DNA of 64,000 nucleotides from positions 26,382,365 to 26,446,364 of the forward strand of contig BTRK01000006.1 in NCBI GenBank assembly GCA_036245805.1, in the 5' to 3' direction. Positions 33,317-46,200 of the stretch are shown here, one piece after another (position 1 is the first letter of the stretch; each line of letters opens with the position of its first letter). A program made the position numbers and the translations under genes. A model generated the notes under the pieces. That model was given only the letters and a program-made list of their open reading frames with translations, was not told the DNA's origin and searched no databases. This DNA is from Pristionchus mayeri (taxonomy: Eukaryota > Nematoda > Chromadorea > Rhabditida > Neodiplogasteridae).

Positions 33317-36300
33317 CGCCCTGCCACCGCATATTTCTATCGATCGAAAGAAGTTATTCAATGTTGTGAGGAGATGGACAAATATTGAGAGGCAAGCACA
33401 ACTTAATAAGAAGAAAGATTCCTTCGATTATTCTACCCGAATTTCTATACGTGAAATTAGTAAGCCACCCGAATTCCTATTGAATATTCCTTGTAAATTG
33501 CCCCATAGCCCTTTCATTTCCTCTTCCTCCTATGACAAAACTTCCACCCCCTCATCCCTTTCTCCTCATTCATCATACAATACTCCCCCCCATTCCTCGC
33601 TCTCATCATGCCCATCTCCGCCACATACAATCACTTTTCCAAACTCAGACCGCATTTCCTTCCCATCCCCGGTCTTCACGCCCTCAGTCTCGAATGCATC
33701 TTTTAATGCACTTCCTTTCCTTTCGCAAGGGCCTATCGGCACTCACTCGCGAGTGATTTCCATGGGGAAGACCACTCCAAATATAGATAAGATGAACCTG
33801 AAACGTGTGAGAGAGTCGAGAGATCGGTTGTGGAGAGATCTGCTGCAAGAAAGGCGAATGAACAGATCTAAAGGCAAACAGATCTCATCGCTCAAAAGGA
33901 AACTGGATGATACTGAGAGTGAATGGAAGGAGGCTCAGTCGCAGCTTTCCCAATCAAAGTCCCAAGTAAAGAAACTACGGAGGGAGATGCGTTTGTTGAA
34001 CAAACGAGTCTGTGTGAGGGAAGAGGAGGATGTCATGAATGAGAATACGAATGGTATTCGCAATTCAAATACTATCGTGACCAAAGAGGGTGGACGATAC
34101 ACACTGAACACAAGGAAAACGGCAATTGAGCTCAAACAATATGGAGTGAGCGACGTGAATGTCGCTCCAGTTATGCAAACGGTTATTCGGAACATGACTG
34201 GTCAAACACTCAGTGATCTACCATCTGCAACTTGTGTCGCCCACAATACATTCACTGCCATGGCACTTGCCCAGAAGCAAAATAGGAGTGTATTGGCTGA
34301 GGCCGTAAACAACGAGAGAAATACAAACGTGGGAGTGACTGTGTGCTCCGATGAGACGAAAAAACGGACACATACTATGCAATCATACATTGCTACAATT
34401 ACAGACAAAGATGGAAAGACATTCAACCAAGTGTTGGGGGTCCGTGAAGTCCCATCGAAGGATGCGCTCACATCGCTGAACACTTTCTTCGCCATTCTGG
34501 ACGAGATCGATAGATCCGGCTCGGCATCGAGACCCCAAATGTCTGTTACGCCGAGATTCCGTAATCTCGTTATCACAGCGATCAATGCGGCAATGAGAGA
34601 TCGCGCATCCACACAAGCGAAATTTGCGAATTTGATCAGAGACTACAGGAGTCATATCTTACCAGTTGTTCGTCGTGGATGGGCCACTATGACCCCAAGC
34701 GAGCGAAATATGCATCTTCAATTCATCTCAGTCCCATGCCTGGTGCATATTGTAGCAAGTTTGATTGAGCCGATCTGTACTGTTTTTGCACAGCATGAGT
34801 ACAATCGTACTAAGACATCAGAATCTGCAGAAGGAAAGGCTAATTCGATCAAACTCATACGAAAGATGATGAAACATTTTGGGCCGAGAGCCTCTGCTAA
34901 GTACTTAACATACAAAGAGTATGAGGCGTGGTGCGCAGTGGAGCGGATCGAAATACTCAGACTTCCAACGTTGACTGGCAATAGATTCAATGTAGTGCCA
35001 GCGGCAGCAAAGCTAATTATTGCTCATCTCGATCATTTCTTGCTCTTCTTGAACAACTATAGAGCAGATAAGGTCGAATTCCTCAAGCAAGGATTGTGCA
35101 ACGAGCTATACTTGGCTCAAATTCTAGTGCTTGCATTAGTCGATTGCTATTTGACAGGACCTATTTGGAGGATTGCTAATGATGAAAAAATTCATGTATT
35201 TGATTTTCCGAAGATTATCGGAGAGCTGCTGACTTGGACTGATTCAAGAACGAACAATCCCCAATTACTCTTTGGAGGTACCCCGCCAGATTTGAGTGCA
35301 TTCACATCGGAGGACATATTCCATCTGGACAACCCCGACACTTCCTTCGTTGTGAAGTGCCCATCTTCACCATTGGCCATTGACGTAGCGAAAATGGCGA
35401 TGATGATTACGGGTCCATTCCTCCGGCGTGTTTTCGCTCCATTCCTCAAGGGTGGTGAATACTACTCACTGTGCGTCTCGACCGGAGCACAAGCGACATG
35501 CACTCGCATTGCATTCTCTGGAACACCATGCACCAATGTTCCCGTAGAGGCAGCATTTGGTGATTTGGATTACGTCCTGAAGAGAGCTCCACACACTAGG
35601 ATGTCTAGAGTAGGCACTGAAATTATGCTACGAAAGAACCGAGTGATGCAGTGGTTTAACTCAATGCCTGAGAAACTGCAGGAAACAGTGATGGATGAAT
35701 GCACTGCCCTCGCTCCGATTCTTGAGAAGGAGGCGAAACAGGCAGAACGAGAAATTCTCGAAAAAGTTAATGATAAGATGAATGAGGATTTGAAAATTGA
35801 GCACTCAAGTTCTGCTCATATTCAAACTGCCTCGGAGAAGCTTTTTGAAGACTTATACAGTAGTGGTGGATACTTCCCTACAAGAGCTGACCTCGATGCA
35901 TTTCTTGCCCGAGGATCAACTGATGAAAAAGTGCGTGAATCTATGAAGATTCAATTGCGTGTTCGAAAGCGAATATTGAATCAAGCTGCTTACGGTACAA
36001 AGAGTTTTACTACGAGCAAAAACTCGATTGCACTATCTAAGGATGAGTTGATTGAGAAAGTGAAGAGAGCGATCGACCACGACTCGAAAATTGATTTGAA
36101 TGTATTCAGTGGTCAAGACGCGGCGAAAGTGGTCGGCGAATATGTCCATATTCTGGATAACATTCCCTATCCATTCCAAATTCTTTCTGTTATGAAAACA
36201 TCCAAGCTCGGAACTCCATATGCACTAGTGCAATACGAGTGCGGATCCAACAAAAAGATGATTTGGACGGAAGAGTGGTATAAGAGTGATCTCATGAATG

Positions 36301-36419
36301 GAGACATTCGCAAGCGAGTCAGCCCAGTAGCGCCTATTGTGAAAGAAGAGGGTGGTGCATTGATGGATACAGACCGATCTGATTGCGAGATGATTGAGGA
36401 CATGAAGGAAAATGCATAA
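33317..36419 (+). CDS. large exon: coiled coil plus hAT-like/RNase-H-like transposase, left arm
   Basis: A 3.1-kb open exon follows the acceptor CTTCAG at 33,315-33,316; its frame continues upstream of the first possible internal start, so the true start lies in earlier exons. Counting from VRRWTNIERQ at 33,366 it gives 1017 residues. Residues 45-130 are Ser/Pro-rich; about 140-225 form a charged coiled coil (LKRKLDDTESEWKEAQSQL); from about 320 the region looks like a transposase core: VGVTVCSDETKKR (about 320-333), then HLDHFLLFLNNY, LVDCYLTGPIWRI (about 590) and NVPVEAAFGDLDYVL (about 725), whose E sits where hAT transposases have the third catalytic residue in the dimerisation block. Assignment to hAT is inference, supported by TAGGG ends and 8-bp duplications. 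Similar long proteins of unknown function occur in invertebrates as far as I recall. Open and undamaged. Confidence 0.72.
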
Positions 36420-37004
36420 TGAAATACAACATAACACACTATTAGATTGATGTGGCGGAGACCCCCCGAATAGCGCCATTTCTGTTGTAATATACTAGAT
36501 TAAAATGTCAAGAGCATATTATTTTTGTCGTTTCCTATCGAAGTTGTCCCCTCCAAATTATTCCTTCTGACCCCCTTGAAGTCCGTGTTAAAATCTGGAA
36601 AACAAACCGTTACTCTATTGTAACTAATTACTAATTATACCGAAGTATTTACCTCCCCCCTCCCCCTTGCAATCTCCATGGTTTAATATAAATAATTGAA
36701 CATTCTGCTCTTTCGTTCGTGCATCTTATCACGCTCCTATCTACGTAGATTCAATTACTTTCCGAAACTCTAAGCAATACCAACTAAAACTTAAGGCTAC
36801 CTCATTAAATTCCGGATTTGCAATGACATATCATAAATATTTAGTCTTAGATCGACTATCGAAAATCGCATAAAATCAGGACACACTAACCTATATTAGT
36901 GTATTGAGTGTATTGACACATAATTGGTCAAAAACACCTTTATTTTACATTTATAACTTTTTAACTCGAAAATGACCTACACAACACAGACATAAAATGC
37001 CTTA
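36420..37004 (+). other. 3' flank of transposase exon, end of left arm
   Basis: AT-rich sequence after the stop with no further exon. It contains short poly-C runs near 36,655 and reaches the arm end ACACAGACATAAAATGCCTT. The mirror is 38,518-39,102. Confidence 0.6.
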
Positions 37005-38517
37005 ATGATTAGTAATGATTACTCGACCGAACATCAGAAAACATTGTTCAGAAAATATATAGGTTGACACAGAGAACTGAAGCCGCACGCGTGAACATTC
37101 ATGCGCGCGGCTCAGCATACACCACGAGGGGCGGGGTTTAGATTTGAGCGTAAATGCTCGATGAGTTCTAATTTTGATCACGATTTGAGTGTAGAATGAA
37201 TATGAATTCTGCATCGCCGACTGCCTTAATGCAAATAACAAATAATTTTTTAATCTAATTTTCAATTTCACGCGGTGGACCCTAATTTTCAATGAGTATG
37301 AGCCTATTTCTCTAAGCTCCGCCCATCGTGGTGTAGTGCAAGCTCTCCAGAGGTTTGCTGGGTCATGTCAGTTCAGCGGGACAATATTTCGAAATTTCAC
37401 ATTGAATATATCATGTTTTCTTTTATTTCATTACATAGAACTGTTAAATTTGGTAAATAATTGATCATGTTTTATATTCTGGGACGTATGTGCTTCCAAT
37501 CATTGAGCTCGATTGATAATGGTATACTGTAGCTTCGTGCATCTGTGTGTGCTAAATTTAAATAAATTATTAATATACCTTTTGAATACATAGTATGTTC
37601 AATCGGGTGATATTCAATCGTATAAAATGAAAGAAAACATAAATATCGCTTAAATATTAGCTGCTGCGCCCTTCATCTTCAAAAACTTCAAGCTTGTATT
37701 GCAATGTCTCGCTGACATAAATTTTGATAATTTTTCGTTAAATAAACTAATCAGGTACGTAGAGAATTCCAACTCAGATTTGGAGGGCGGCACCCCCTGA
37801 AACGATTTCTAGCTAATTTAAACTGAATGTGGCGAAATACAAGTGCCTACAGAATTTTTTCGCTGACATATTTTTTTCCTATTTTTTAAATATATTTTTC
37901 TCATGAATAACTCTTTATTCGTTGTAAAAATTGGAGAACGGCATCACCTAGAATTCGGTAACTAATTTTTTAAAAAGATTTCTTCACAGATTTAAATTTG
38001 CGGTGCTTGGGAAACAGCGCTCCCTGCACAACCTTTTCCCGGTTTTAAGCTTTTTAATTTGCAGATGATTGTCCCTACGAGTAATCAGTTTATTTTGCTT
38101 AGAATTGTTAACACTTTCGTTTTTGTTGTTTTTGTACACATTTGCTAGTTTCAGATGGGTATCGACATCAACCACAAGCAAGATAAAGGTAGTCCTGGGC
38201 CAACTACAACGAGATCGTGCTCAGGCGCCTGTTCATGTCACGCAAGAACCGTCGGAGATGAAGTAATCACCATCGACCAGCTCGCAACTCGTGTGCCCTA
38301 GGGAGAGAACACCCTCTTCATCAAGGTGCGTGAAGTTATTCATTCAAAGAAAATTAATGCTAGTATAGAAATATCTAAACCATATGTGTATTCTATTTGT
38401 GCTTTAGGGTCTCCGCAAGGCTCGCGAGGCCGAGCGACACTCGCATGGCAAGCCCTTCGTCCGTTCCAAGGAACGCAAGTTCGAGCGCGCCAGAGGAAGA
38501 AGAAAGTGTAACGGATA
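37005..38517. other. loop of the giant palindrome
   Basis: The only single-copy part of the palindrome. It holds unassigned sequence (37,005-37,287), the second copy of the dispersed 0.8-kb repeat (37,288-38,074), ending in GTCCCTA, and the rpl-18 fragment. Confidence 0.8.
37288..38074. repeat. dispersed 0.8-kb repeat, copy 2
   Basis: Direct copy of 5441-6241 with few differences, from TTTTCAATGAGTATG to TGATTGTCCCTA. Its presence in the loop shows an insertion before or after the arms were mirrored. Confidence 0.85.
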
Positions 38518-38518
38518 A
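38155..38518 (+). pseudogene. ribosomal protein L18 (eL18) pseudogene
   Basis: Starts MGIDINHKQDK directly after an acceptor-like TTTCAG, then jumps to NYNEIVLRRLFMSRKNR, then to GDEVITIDQLATRVP, a TAG stop and GENTLFIK. After an intron of about 80 bp with GTGCGTG donor and CTTTAG acceptor it reads GLRKAREAERHSHGKPFVRS and KERKFERARGRRK. All pieces match RPL18 in order, but two internal blocks (each roughly 45-50 residues) are missing, and the final exon has a short gap before SHGKPF. The retained intron argues against retrocopying. The arm of the palindrome starts right at its stop codon, so the fragment may mark the original inversion point. Confidence 0.88.
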
Positions 38519-39102
38519 AAGGCATTTTATGTCTGTGTTGTGTAGGTCATTTTCGAGTTAAAAAGTTATAAATGTAAAATAAAGGTGTTTTTGACCAATT
38601 ATGTGTCAATACACTCAATACACTAATATAGGTTAGTGTGTCCTGATTTTATGCGATTTTCGATAGTCGATCTAAGACTAAATATTTATGATATGTCATT
38701 GCAAATCCGGAATTTAATGAGGTAGCCTTAAGTTTTAGTTGGTATTGCTTAGAGTTTCGGAAAGTAATTGAATCTACGTAGATAGGAGCGTGATAAGATG
38801 CACGAACGAAAGAGCAGAATGTTCAATTATTTATATTAAACCATGGAGATTGCAAGGGGGAGGGGGGAGGTAAATACTTCGGTATAATTAGTAATTAGTT
38901 ACAATAGAGTAACGGTTTGTTTTCCAGATTTTAACACGGACTTCAAGGGGGTCAGAAGGAATAATTTGGAGGGGACAACTTCGATAGGAAACGACAAAAA
39001 TAATATGCTCTTGACATTTTAATCTAGTATATTACAACAGAAATGGCGCTATTCGGGGGGTCTCCGCCACATCAATCTAATAGTGTGTTATGTTGTATTT
39101 CA

Positions 39103-42100
39103 TTATGCATTTTCCTTCATGTCCTCAATCATCTCGCAATCAGATCGGTCTGTATCCATCAATGCACCACCCTCTTCTTTCACAATAGGCGCTACTGGGC
39201 TGACTCGCTTGCGAATGTCTCCATTCATGAGATCACTCTTATACCACTCTTCCGTCCAAATCATCTTTTTGTTGGATCCGCACTCGTATTGCACTAGTGC
39301 ATATGGAGTTCCGAGCTTGGATGTTTTCATAACAGAAAGAATTTGGAATGGATAGGGAATGTTATCCAGAATATGGACATATTCGCCGACCACTTTCGCC
39401 GCGTCTTGACCACTGAATACATTCAAATCAATTTTCGAGTCGTGGTCGATCGCTCTCTTCACTTTCTCAATCAACTCATCCTTAGATAGTGCAATCGAGT
39501 TTTTGCTCGTAGTAAAACTCTTTGTACCGTAAGCAGCTTGATTCAATATTCGCTTTCGAACACGCAATTGAATCTTCATAGATTCACGCACTTTTTCATC
39601 AGTTGATCCTCGGGCAAGAAATGCATCGAGGTCAGCTCTTGTAGGGAAGTATCCACCACTACTGTATAAGTCTTCAAAAAGCTTCTCCGAGGCAGTTTGA
39701 ATATGAGCAGAACTTGAGTGCTCAATTTTCAAATCCTCATTCATCTTATCATTAACTTTTTCGAGAATTTCTCGTTCTGCCTGTTTCGCCTCCTTCTCAA
39801 GAATCGGAGCGAGGGCAGTGCATTCATCCATCACTGTTTCCTGCAGTTTCTCAGGCATTGAGTTAAACCACTGCATCACTCGGTTCTTTCGTAGCATAAT
39901 TTCAGTGCCTACTCTAGACATCCTAGTGTGTGGAGCTCTCTTCAGGACGTAATCCAAATCACCAAATGCTGCCTCTACGGGAACATTGGTGCATGGTGTT
40001 CCAGAGAATGCAATGCGAGTGCATGTCGCTTGTGCTCCGGTCGAGACGCACAGTGAGTAGTATTCACCACCCTTGAGGAATGGAGCGAAAACACGCCGGA
40101 GGAATGGACCCGTAATCATCATCGCCATTTTCGCTACGTCAATGGCCAATGGTGAAGATGGGCACTTCACAACGAAGGAAGTGTCGGGGTTGTCCAGATG
40201 GAATATGTCCTCCGATGTGAATGCACTCAAATCTGGCGGGGTACCTCCAAAGAGTAATTGGGGATTGTTCGTTCTTGAATCAGTCCAAGTCAGCAGCTCT
40301 CCGATAATCTTCGGAAAATCAAATACATGAATTTTTTCATCATTAGCAATCCTCCAAATAGGTCCTGTCAAATAGCAATCGACTAATGCAAGCACTAGAA
40401 TTTGAGCCAAGTATAGCTCGTTGCACAATCCTTGCTTGAGGAATTCGACCTTATCTGCTCTATAGTTGTTCAAGAAGAGCAAGAAATGATCGAGATGAGC
40501 AATAATTAGCTTTGCTGCCGCTGGCACTACATTGAATCTATTGCCAGTCAACGTTGGAAGTCTGAGTATTTCGATCCGCTCCACTGCGCACCACGCCTCA
40601 TACTCTTTGTATGTTAAGTACTTAGCAGAGGCTCTCGGCCCAAAATGTTTCATCATCTTTCGTATGAGTTTGATCGAATTAGCCTTTCCTTCTGCAGATT
40701 CTGATGTCTTAGTACGATTGTACTCATGCTGTGCAAAAACAGTACAGATCGGCTCAATCAAACTTGCTACAATATGCACCAGGCATGGGACTGAGATGAA
40801 TTGAAGATGCATATTTCGCTCGCTTGGGGTCATAGTGGCCCATCCACGACGAACAACTGGTAAGATATGACTCCTGTAGTCTCTGATCAAATTCGCAAAT
40901 TTCGCTTGTGTGGATGCGCGATCTCTCATTGCCGCATTGATCGCTGTGATAACGAGATTACGGAATCTCGGCGTAACAGACATTTGGGGTCTCGATGCCG
41001 AGCCGGATCTATCGATCTCGTCCAGAATGGCGAAGAAAGTGTTCAGCGATGTGAGCGCATCCTTCGATGGGACTTCACGGACCCCCAACACTTGGTTGAA
41101 TGTCTTTCCATCTTTGTCTGTAATTGTAGCAATGTATGATTGCATAGTATGTGTCCGTTTTTTCGTCTCATCGGAGCACACAGTCACTCCCACGTTTGTA
41201 TTTCTCTCGTTGTTTACGGCCTCAGCCAATACACTCCTATTTTGCTTCTGGGCAAGTGCCATGGCAGTGAATGTATTGTGGGCGACACAAGTTGCAGATG
41301 GTAGATCACTGAGTGTTTGACCAGTCATGTTCCGAATAACCGTTTGCATAACTGGAGCGACATTCACGTCGCTCACTCCATATTGTTTGAGCTCAATTGC
41401 CGTTTTCCTTGTGTTCAGTGTGTATCGTCCACCCTCTTTGGTCACGATAGTATTTGAATTGCGAATACCATTCGTATTCTCATTCATGACATCCTCCTCT
41501 TCCCTCACACAGACTCGTTTGTTCAACAAACGCATCTCCCTCCGTAGTTTCTTTACTTGGGACTTTGATTGGGAAAGCTGCGACTGAGCCTCCTTCCATT
41601 CACTCTCAGTATCATCCAGTTTCCTTTTGAGCGATGAGATCTGTTTGCCTTTAGATCTGTTCATTCGCCTTTCTTGCAGCAGATCTCTCCACAACCGATC
41701 TCTCGACTCTCTCACACGTTTCAGGTTCATCTTATCTATATTTGGAGTGGTCTTCCCCATGGAAATCACTCGCGAGTGAGTGCCGATAGGCCCTTGCGAA
41801 AGGAAAGGAAGTGCATTAAAAGATGCATTCGAGACTGAGGGCGTGAAGACCGGGGATGGGAAGGAAATGCGGTCTGAGTTTGGAAAAGTGATTGTATGTG
41901 GCGGAGATGGGCATGATGAGAGCGAGGAATGGGGGGGAGTATTGTATGATGAATGAGGAGAAAGGGATGAGGGGGTGGAAGTTTTGTCATAGGAGGAAGA
42001 GGAAATGAAAGGGCTATGGGGCAATTTACAAGGAATATTCAATAGGAATTCGGGTGGCTTACTAATTTCACGTATAGAAATTCGGGTAGAATAATCGAAG

Positions 42101-42205
42101 GAATCTTTCTTCTTATTAAGTTGTGCTTGCCTCTCAATATTTGTCCATCTCCTCACAACATTGAATAACTTCTTTCGATCGATAGAAATATGCGGTGGCA
42201 GGGCG
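39103..42205 (-). CDS. large exon: transposase-like, right arm (mirror copy)
   Basis: Exact mirror of 33,317-36,419; the translated 1017 residues are identical to the left copy. Both copies are transcribed toward the loop, so read-through or paired transcripts would form very long double-stranded RNA. See the left copy for domains. Identity over the whole exon, compared with visible substitutions in the outer arms, points to recent duplication or ongoing gene conversion. Confidence 0.72.
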
Positions 42206-42458
42206 CTGAAGTACCTTCATTACTCAATGAAAATAGACGATCTTTCTCTGATTTTTTTATCAATTTGCATTAAGATTAGTTATTAATGTTCGATAAGAAA
42301 TCTACTACCAACCGCGTTGCAAGTGAATAGATTGAGGTTGCACTGGACTTTGCCTCAGCATCCAGATACAGTAGCTAGAATATCAGTATTGTGCATGGTG
42401 AACAATGTTTCAAAACAGTGCATAGTGGTTAAGCAATATACATATAATTGTTCCGTAC

Positions 42459-43799
42459 CTCTCCCACGGAAATTGATTTCCCATCGAATGACTGTTTATT
42501 CGTTGATAGACGAGCAACTCGATGATTCCCTTTGTCTGGCACAATCTTGTTTCGTGAGACCTGATTAAATGAGAACTACCCAAAAAAATACTAGCAGAGG
42601 AAATAGAACAATTGCTCTCCTCGATTTGTCCCCACTCTCGTTTATCTACCGTATTCATTCCAGGAACCTAAGTGAAAACAGTGGGATAAAGAGGATAGTG
42701 AGAGAAAATCTTCAATGATCAGTGGAAATGTAAAAGAAGTTAAACTCCAGAGGAGATTTTGTACCTGAGTTTCTGGCTGCTCCATCCTCTCTTTCATTCG
42801 ATCACTCTCACTGTCATCTACCTAATCGCTTCGGGAGAGGGAATCTGAAGGAGTAGAGTGTGTTACTACAGATGAACGGTGCCCTTTTCATTCGACTCTG
42901 TACCTGGGAATCTAGTTGCTCCCTCCTTTCCTCCATCTCCATTCCTTCACTCTCATTGTAATCTACCGTAATCGCTACGGGAGAGGGAATCTGAAGGAGT
43001 AGAGTGTGTTACTACAGATGAACGGTGCCCTTTTCATTCGACTCTGTACCTGGGAATCTAGTTGTTCCCTCCTTTCCTCCATCTCCATTCCTTCACTCTC
43101 ACTGTCATCTACCGTAATCTCTTAGGGAGAGGTCACCTGAATGAGCAGCATGGGTTACTACAAAGGTTACTGTGAACTATTCATTCCATTCTATACCTGA
43201 AGTTCTGACTTCTCCATCTTCATTAGATCATTCTCTCTTCGATCTATCGTAATCGCTTCGTGTCGGGCCACCTGAGTGAGTTGAGTGGGTTACGATAGCA
43301 ATTCGAAGTATTGATCGCCCAATGTATTCATTGAACTGAAAACTTGTCAATGAATTTTATTATTTCTCCGAATTTAGCACTTGTTCGGAAGGATAATCAT
43401 GTTCAGGGATGAGAGATTTTGATTGAAAAGGGCTTCTGTACGGTGAAATATTCAATCGATTTTTGTACCTGAGAAGACTCCTCCCTCATCCATTTTCATA
43501 CGATCACTTGCGCCATGGCCTATCGAACTTGTTTTGGGAGGAGGCGTCTAAGTGAGTCATATAACTTACTGTAGCAGGATATCGTTCTCTAACCTTTGGA
43601 AATATCTGGTATGTTGATGGAGAGGGCAAGGAGGGGAAATCATCTTCACAGAACAAGCGAATTTGCTGTAAACGAGGTTCTAATCCCGAGGAGTACGGTA
43701 AAGGGAGTATTTCAATTGAAATATTACCTGAGAAGACTCCCTACTTGTCCCAATCGACTGATCAGTGGCAGCTTGATCTACGGTGCTTCGGGAGGATGC
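42459..43799 (-). CDS. mini-exon ladder, right arm (mirror copy)
   Basis: Mirror of 31,723-33,063, with the same seven units, the same in-frame stop (here 43,122-43,124) and the same two out-of-phase units. No difference from the left arm was noticed. Confidence 0.7.
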
Positions 43800-43900
43800 C
43801 TAAGTAAGTCAACAGAAATTTATTCACTACTTTATTCCTTCATTTTACAAGAAACATAATTGATTGAGAAGTAAGGAATGCTAATTTAAAAATATCCCAC

Positions 43901-44922
43901 CAGTTCTTGGCGGACTTTCATTAGTTCGATTCCCATCCAATTGCTTCCCCTCCATTTCGCACTATCAATTGCATCCGGATCGAACCAATTCAATCCTGAA
44001 TAGAGATAACTTACTATTTCAGAAGAGATGAAAATTAATAGTATCGCAGTGGCATTCGAGACAAAGGGGGGAGAGTATTGAGGGCAGGTCATACTCACCG
44101 ATTCCCCAGCGGGTGTCGGAAGGGCTAGCCTCAACAAGGATTGCATCCCCAGTGGCAATCAATTCCTCTCTCAATGATCCATTTTAAGAGAATTTGAGGT
44201 AGAGTGCCCGATGCATCACTCCACGGGACACTATTCCACCTGAAACTGTTTCCCTCCAACGAGAAGTCGTGACTGACTCACTCCTATTCGCATGATCTAG
44301 GGTTGCAGAAACAATATGGATGAGATCGTACCTTCTAGCTCTATTCCCTTCTTTGTTTCACGAGCTCGCACTAGAGAGGTCACGATACTCTCCCCTCCCT
44401 TCCAATGCCTTGATCAACGGGGGAGCGAGTCGAGTAGAGAGAGAGAGAGTGAGCAAGGGGAGAGAAGGAAGATCGGAAGGGGTCTGTTGATCTTTGAGGA
44501 AAGGGTGTCAATAGAGATCCCGCTTAGAAAGTGAGATCACGCACCCACTGGAAGTTTGGCATGTTTTGTGCGAGATTGAGGGAGAGAGGAAGGGAAATAG
44601 TTCAGGGAGGAAGGGGCGCGACAAGCTGGATCTCGATCTCGTTTCTGCAACCCTAGTATACACTCTCCATTTCCTCTAACTTACGAGAGAGAGTGTGCAA
44701 AACGAAGACCATTACTCCCTCGAACCCTCAGGAAACACTCGCTCACTTCCATCGTTTGAATCCCCGGACATGTTTGCCGAGTGTCTTCGTGTAGCCAGGG
44801 GATGGGGTGCGCATGATCGCCCTCGCACTCTCCTCATCGCGAAACTCCATGGCTTTCTCGTACCTGATGGTCGATGTAGTGAAAGAGTACGGAAGAATAC
44901 GTTCGAAGTAAGTGAATGCGAC
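43901..44922 (-). pseudogene. NADAR-domain exons, right arm (mirror copy, same lesions)
   Basis: Mirror of 30,600-31,621. The stop replacing Q in the KFSQN motif lies at 44,184-44,186, and the surplus C is present as well. Because both arms carry both lesions, the damage predates the mirroring or was copied between arms. Confidence 0.82.
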
Positions 44923-45638
44923 GTGGAAGACTACGGTAGGTGACTCACATGTAGAACTGCTCAGATGAGTGGAACGAGAGACCCGTGATTGGATCCTACG
45001 AATACAGATCACATTATTTGTTTTATGAGCATAGTCCTTCATCTACGAACCTCGATCCTGCAGCGGTAGTGGTTAGAGAAGTGCGATTCGTTAGTGTAGA
45101 AGAATACGTATTTCTCATTGTGTAATCCAGGAAGAAAATGTGTCATTTTTAAATGAATATTGTCTTGTTTTAAATCTTTGCTTTACATGACAGGTAGATC
45201 GATATGCTTACAGTAATCAATGATTCTTTCCGGGTCTCAATTACGGCACTGTGTTTCGATGAATGTTAAGGAAAGTCTCAATGATAAATTCTTCTGCATT
45301 TCCGAACAGTGATCAAGAATAGACAGATCTACTTTTTCCTGAAGATTTATTGCTGAGCACTATATTGTTCATTCGCAATTAATTTTAGTGTAAAAAAATC
45401 GACATTTACCACAAGTTTAATTCGCTTTTCTAAAAAATCTCAATGATAGATTCAGGCCATTTTAATTTATTTGTATCGCCTCATTGTTATTTATACATAG
45501 CTTGAAATGCTAAGATGAGCACTCTCTAGAACAAGAAATAATCAAGAAATTTAAATTTTCCACGTGACGATGTTTCCTAATTTTACAACCAGACATTTGA
45601 CGGTTTTCATTTTTGATTTTCCGGTTCGGTGGTCCCTA
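44923..45638 (-). other. 5' end of gene-bearing unit, right arm
   Basis: Mirror of 29,884-30,599, ending in CCGGTTCGGTGGTCCCTA. The eight bases beyond (GATCAGGC) are the complement, not a direct copy, of those before 29,884, so this inner boundary is a mirrored junction rather than an insertion duplication. Confidence 0.6.
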
Positions 45639-46192
45639 GATCAGGCCGTCAAAGTTGAGCATTTTACCGTTGTGAAAATGTATTTTTTTCGTTTTCTTGA
45701 AGGGCGACATTAGTATGTTCGAGATTTTGTGATATTTGGTCCATCATCCCATCACGTATGCTCTGCAAAAAAACCAGAAATATACTAATGTCGCCATGCG
45801 TGGAAATGAATTGTAAAGTTTCCGCTATCGTAACCAACTGATTCTGAAGTTCTACCAATATTAAACCTTTTTTTTCCATTTTTAAGCGATGTTTTATTGC
45901 TGTCGGAGTACCGTTAACATGAGAAAAAAATTATTGAACCTCGTTCATAAAGTTTTACAACGCAACAGAATTTCAGTTTGCGATAATTTTAGTAAAAAAC
46001 ATGACTTGCGATGTGCTCCACTTGGACTGAAAGCGTCTGCCTTTTGCTTATCATTCGTTAATGTTTTTCTAATTAATTAAACATTTTTTTACAAAACTAA
46101 AGTGAAAAGTCGGAATGGGGCAGGTATAGCTTTCAGTTGTGTACCATTCTGTGAATAATTTTGCTCATTCGTAAACACCGTTGCCATCCCTA
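45639..46192 (-). mobile_element. truncated MITE A at inner right arm
   Basis: Mirror of 29,330-29,883, ending GTTGCCATCCCTA and followed by CACGCACG (46,193-46,200), the inverted form of the CGTGCGTG octamer. Confidence 0.88.
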
Positions 46193-46200
46193 CACGCACG

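Noticed and set aside
34202..34612. Antisense 136-codon and similar frames opposite the transposase exon
   Set aside because: Antisense shadows of a long conserved-looking exon, without motifs.
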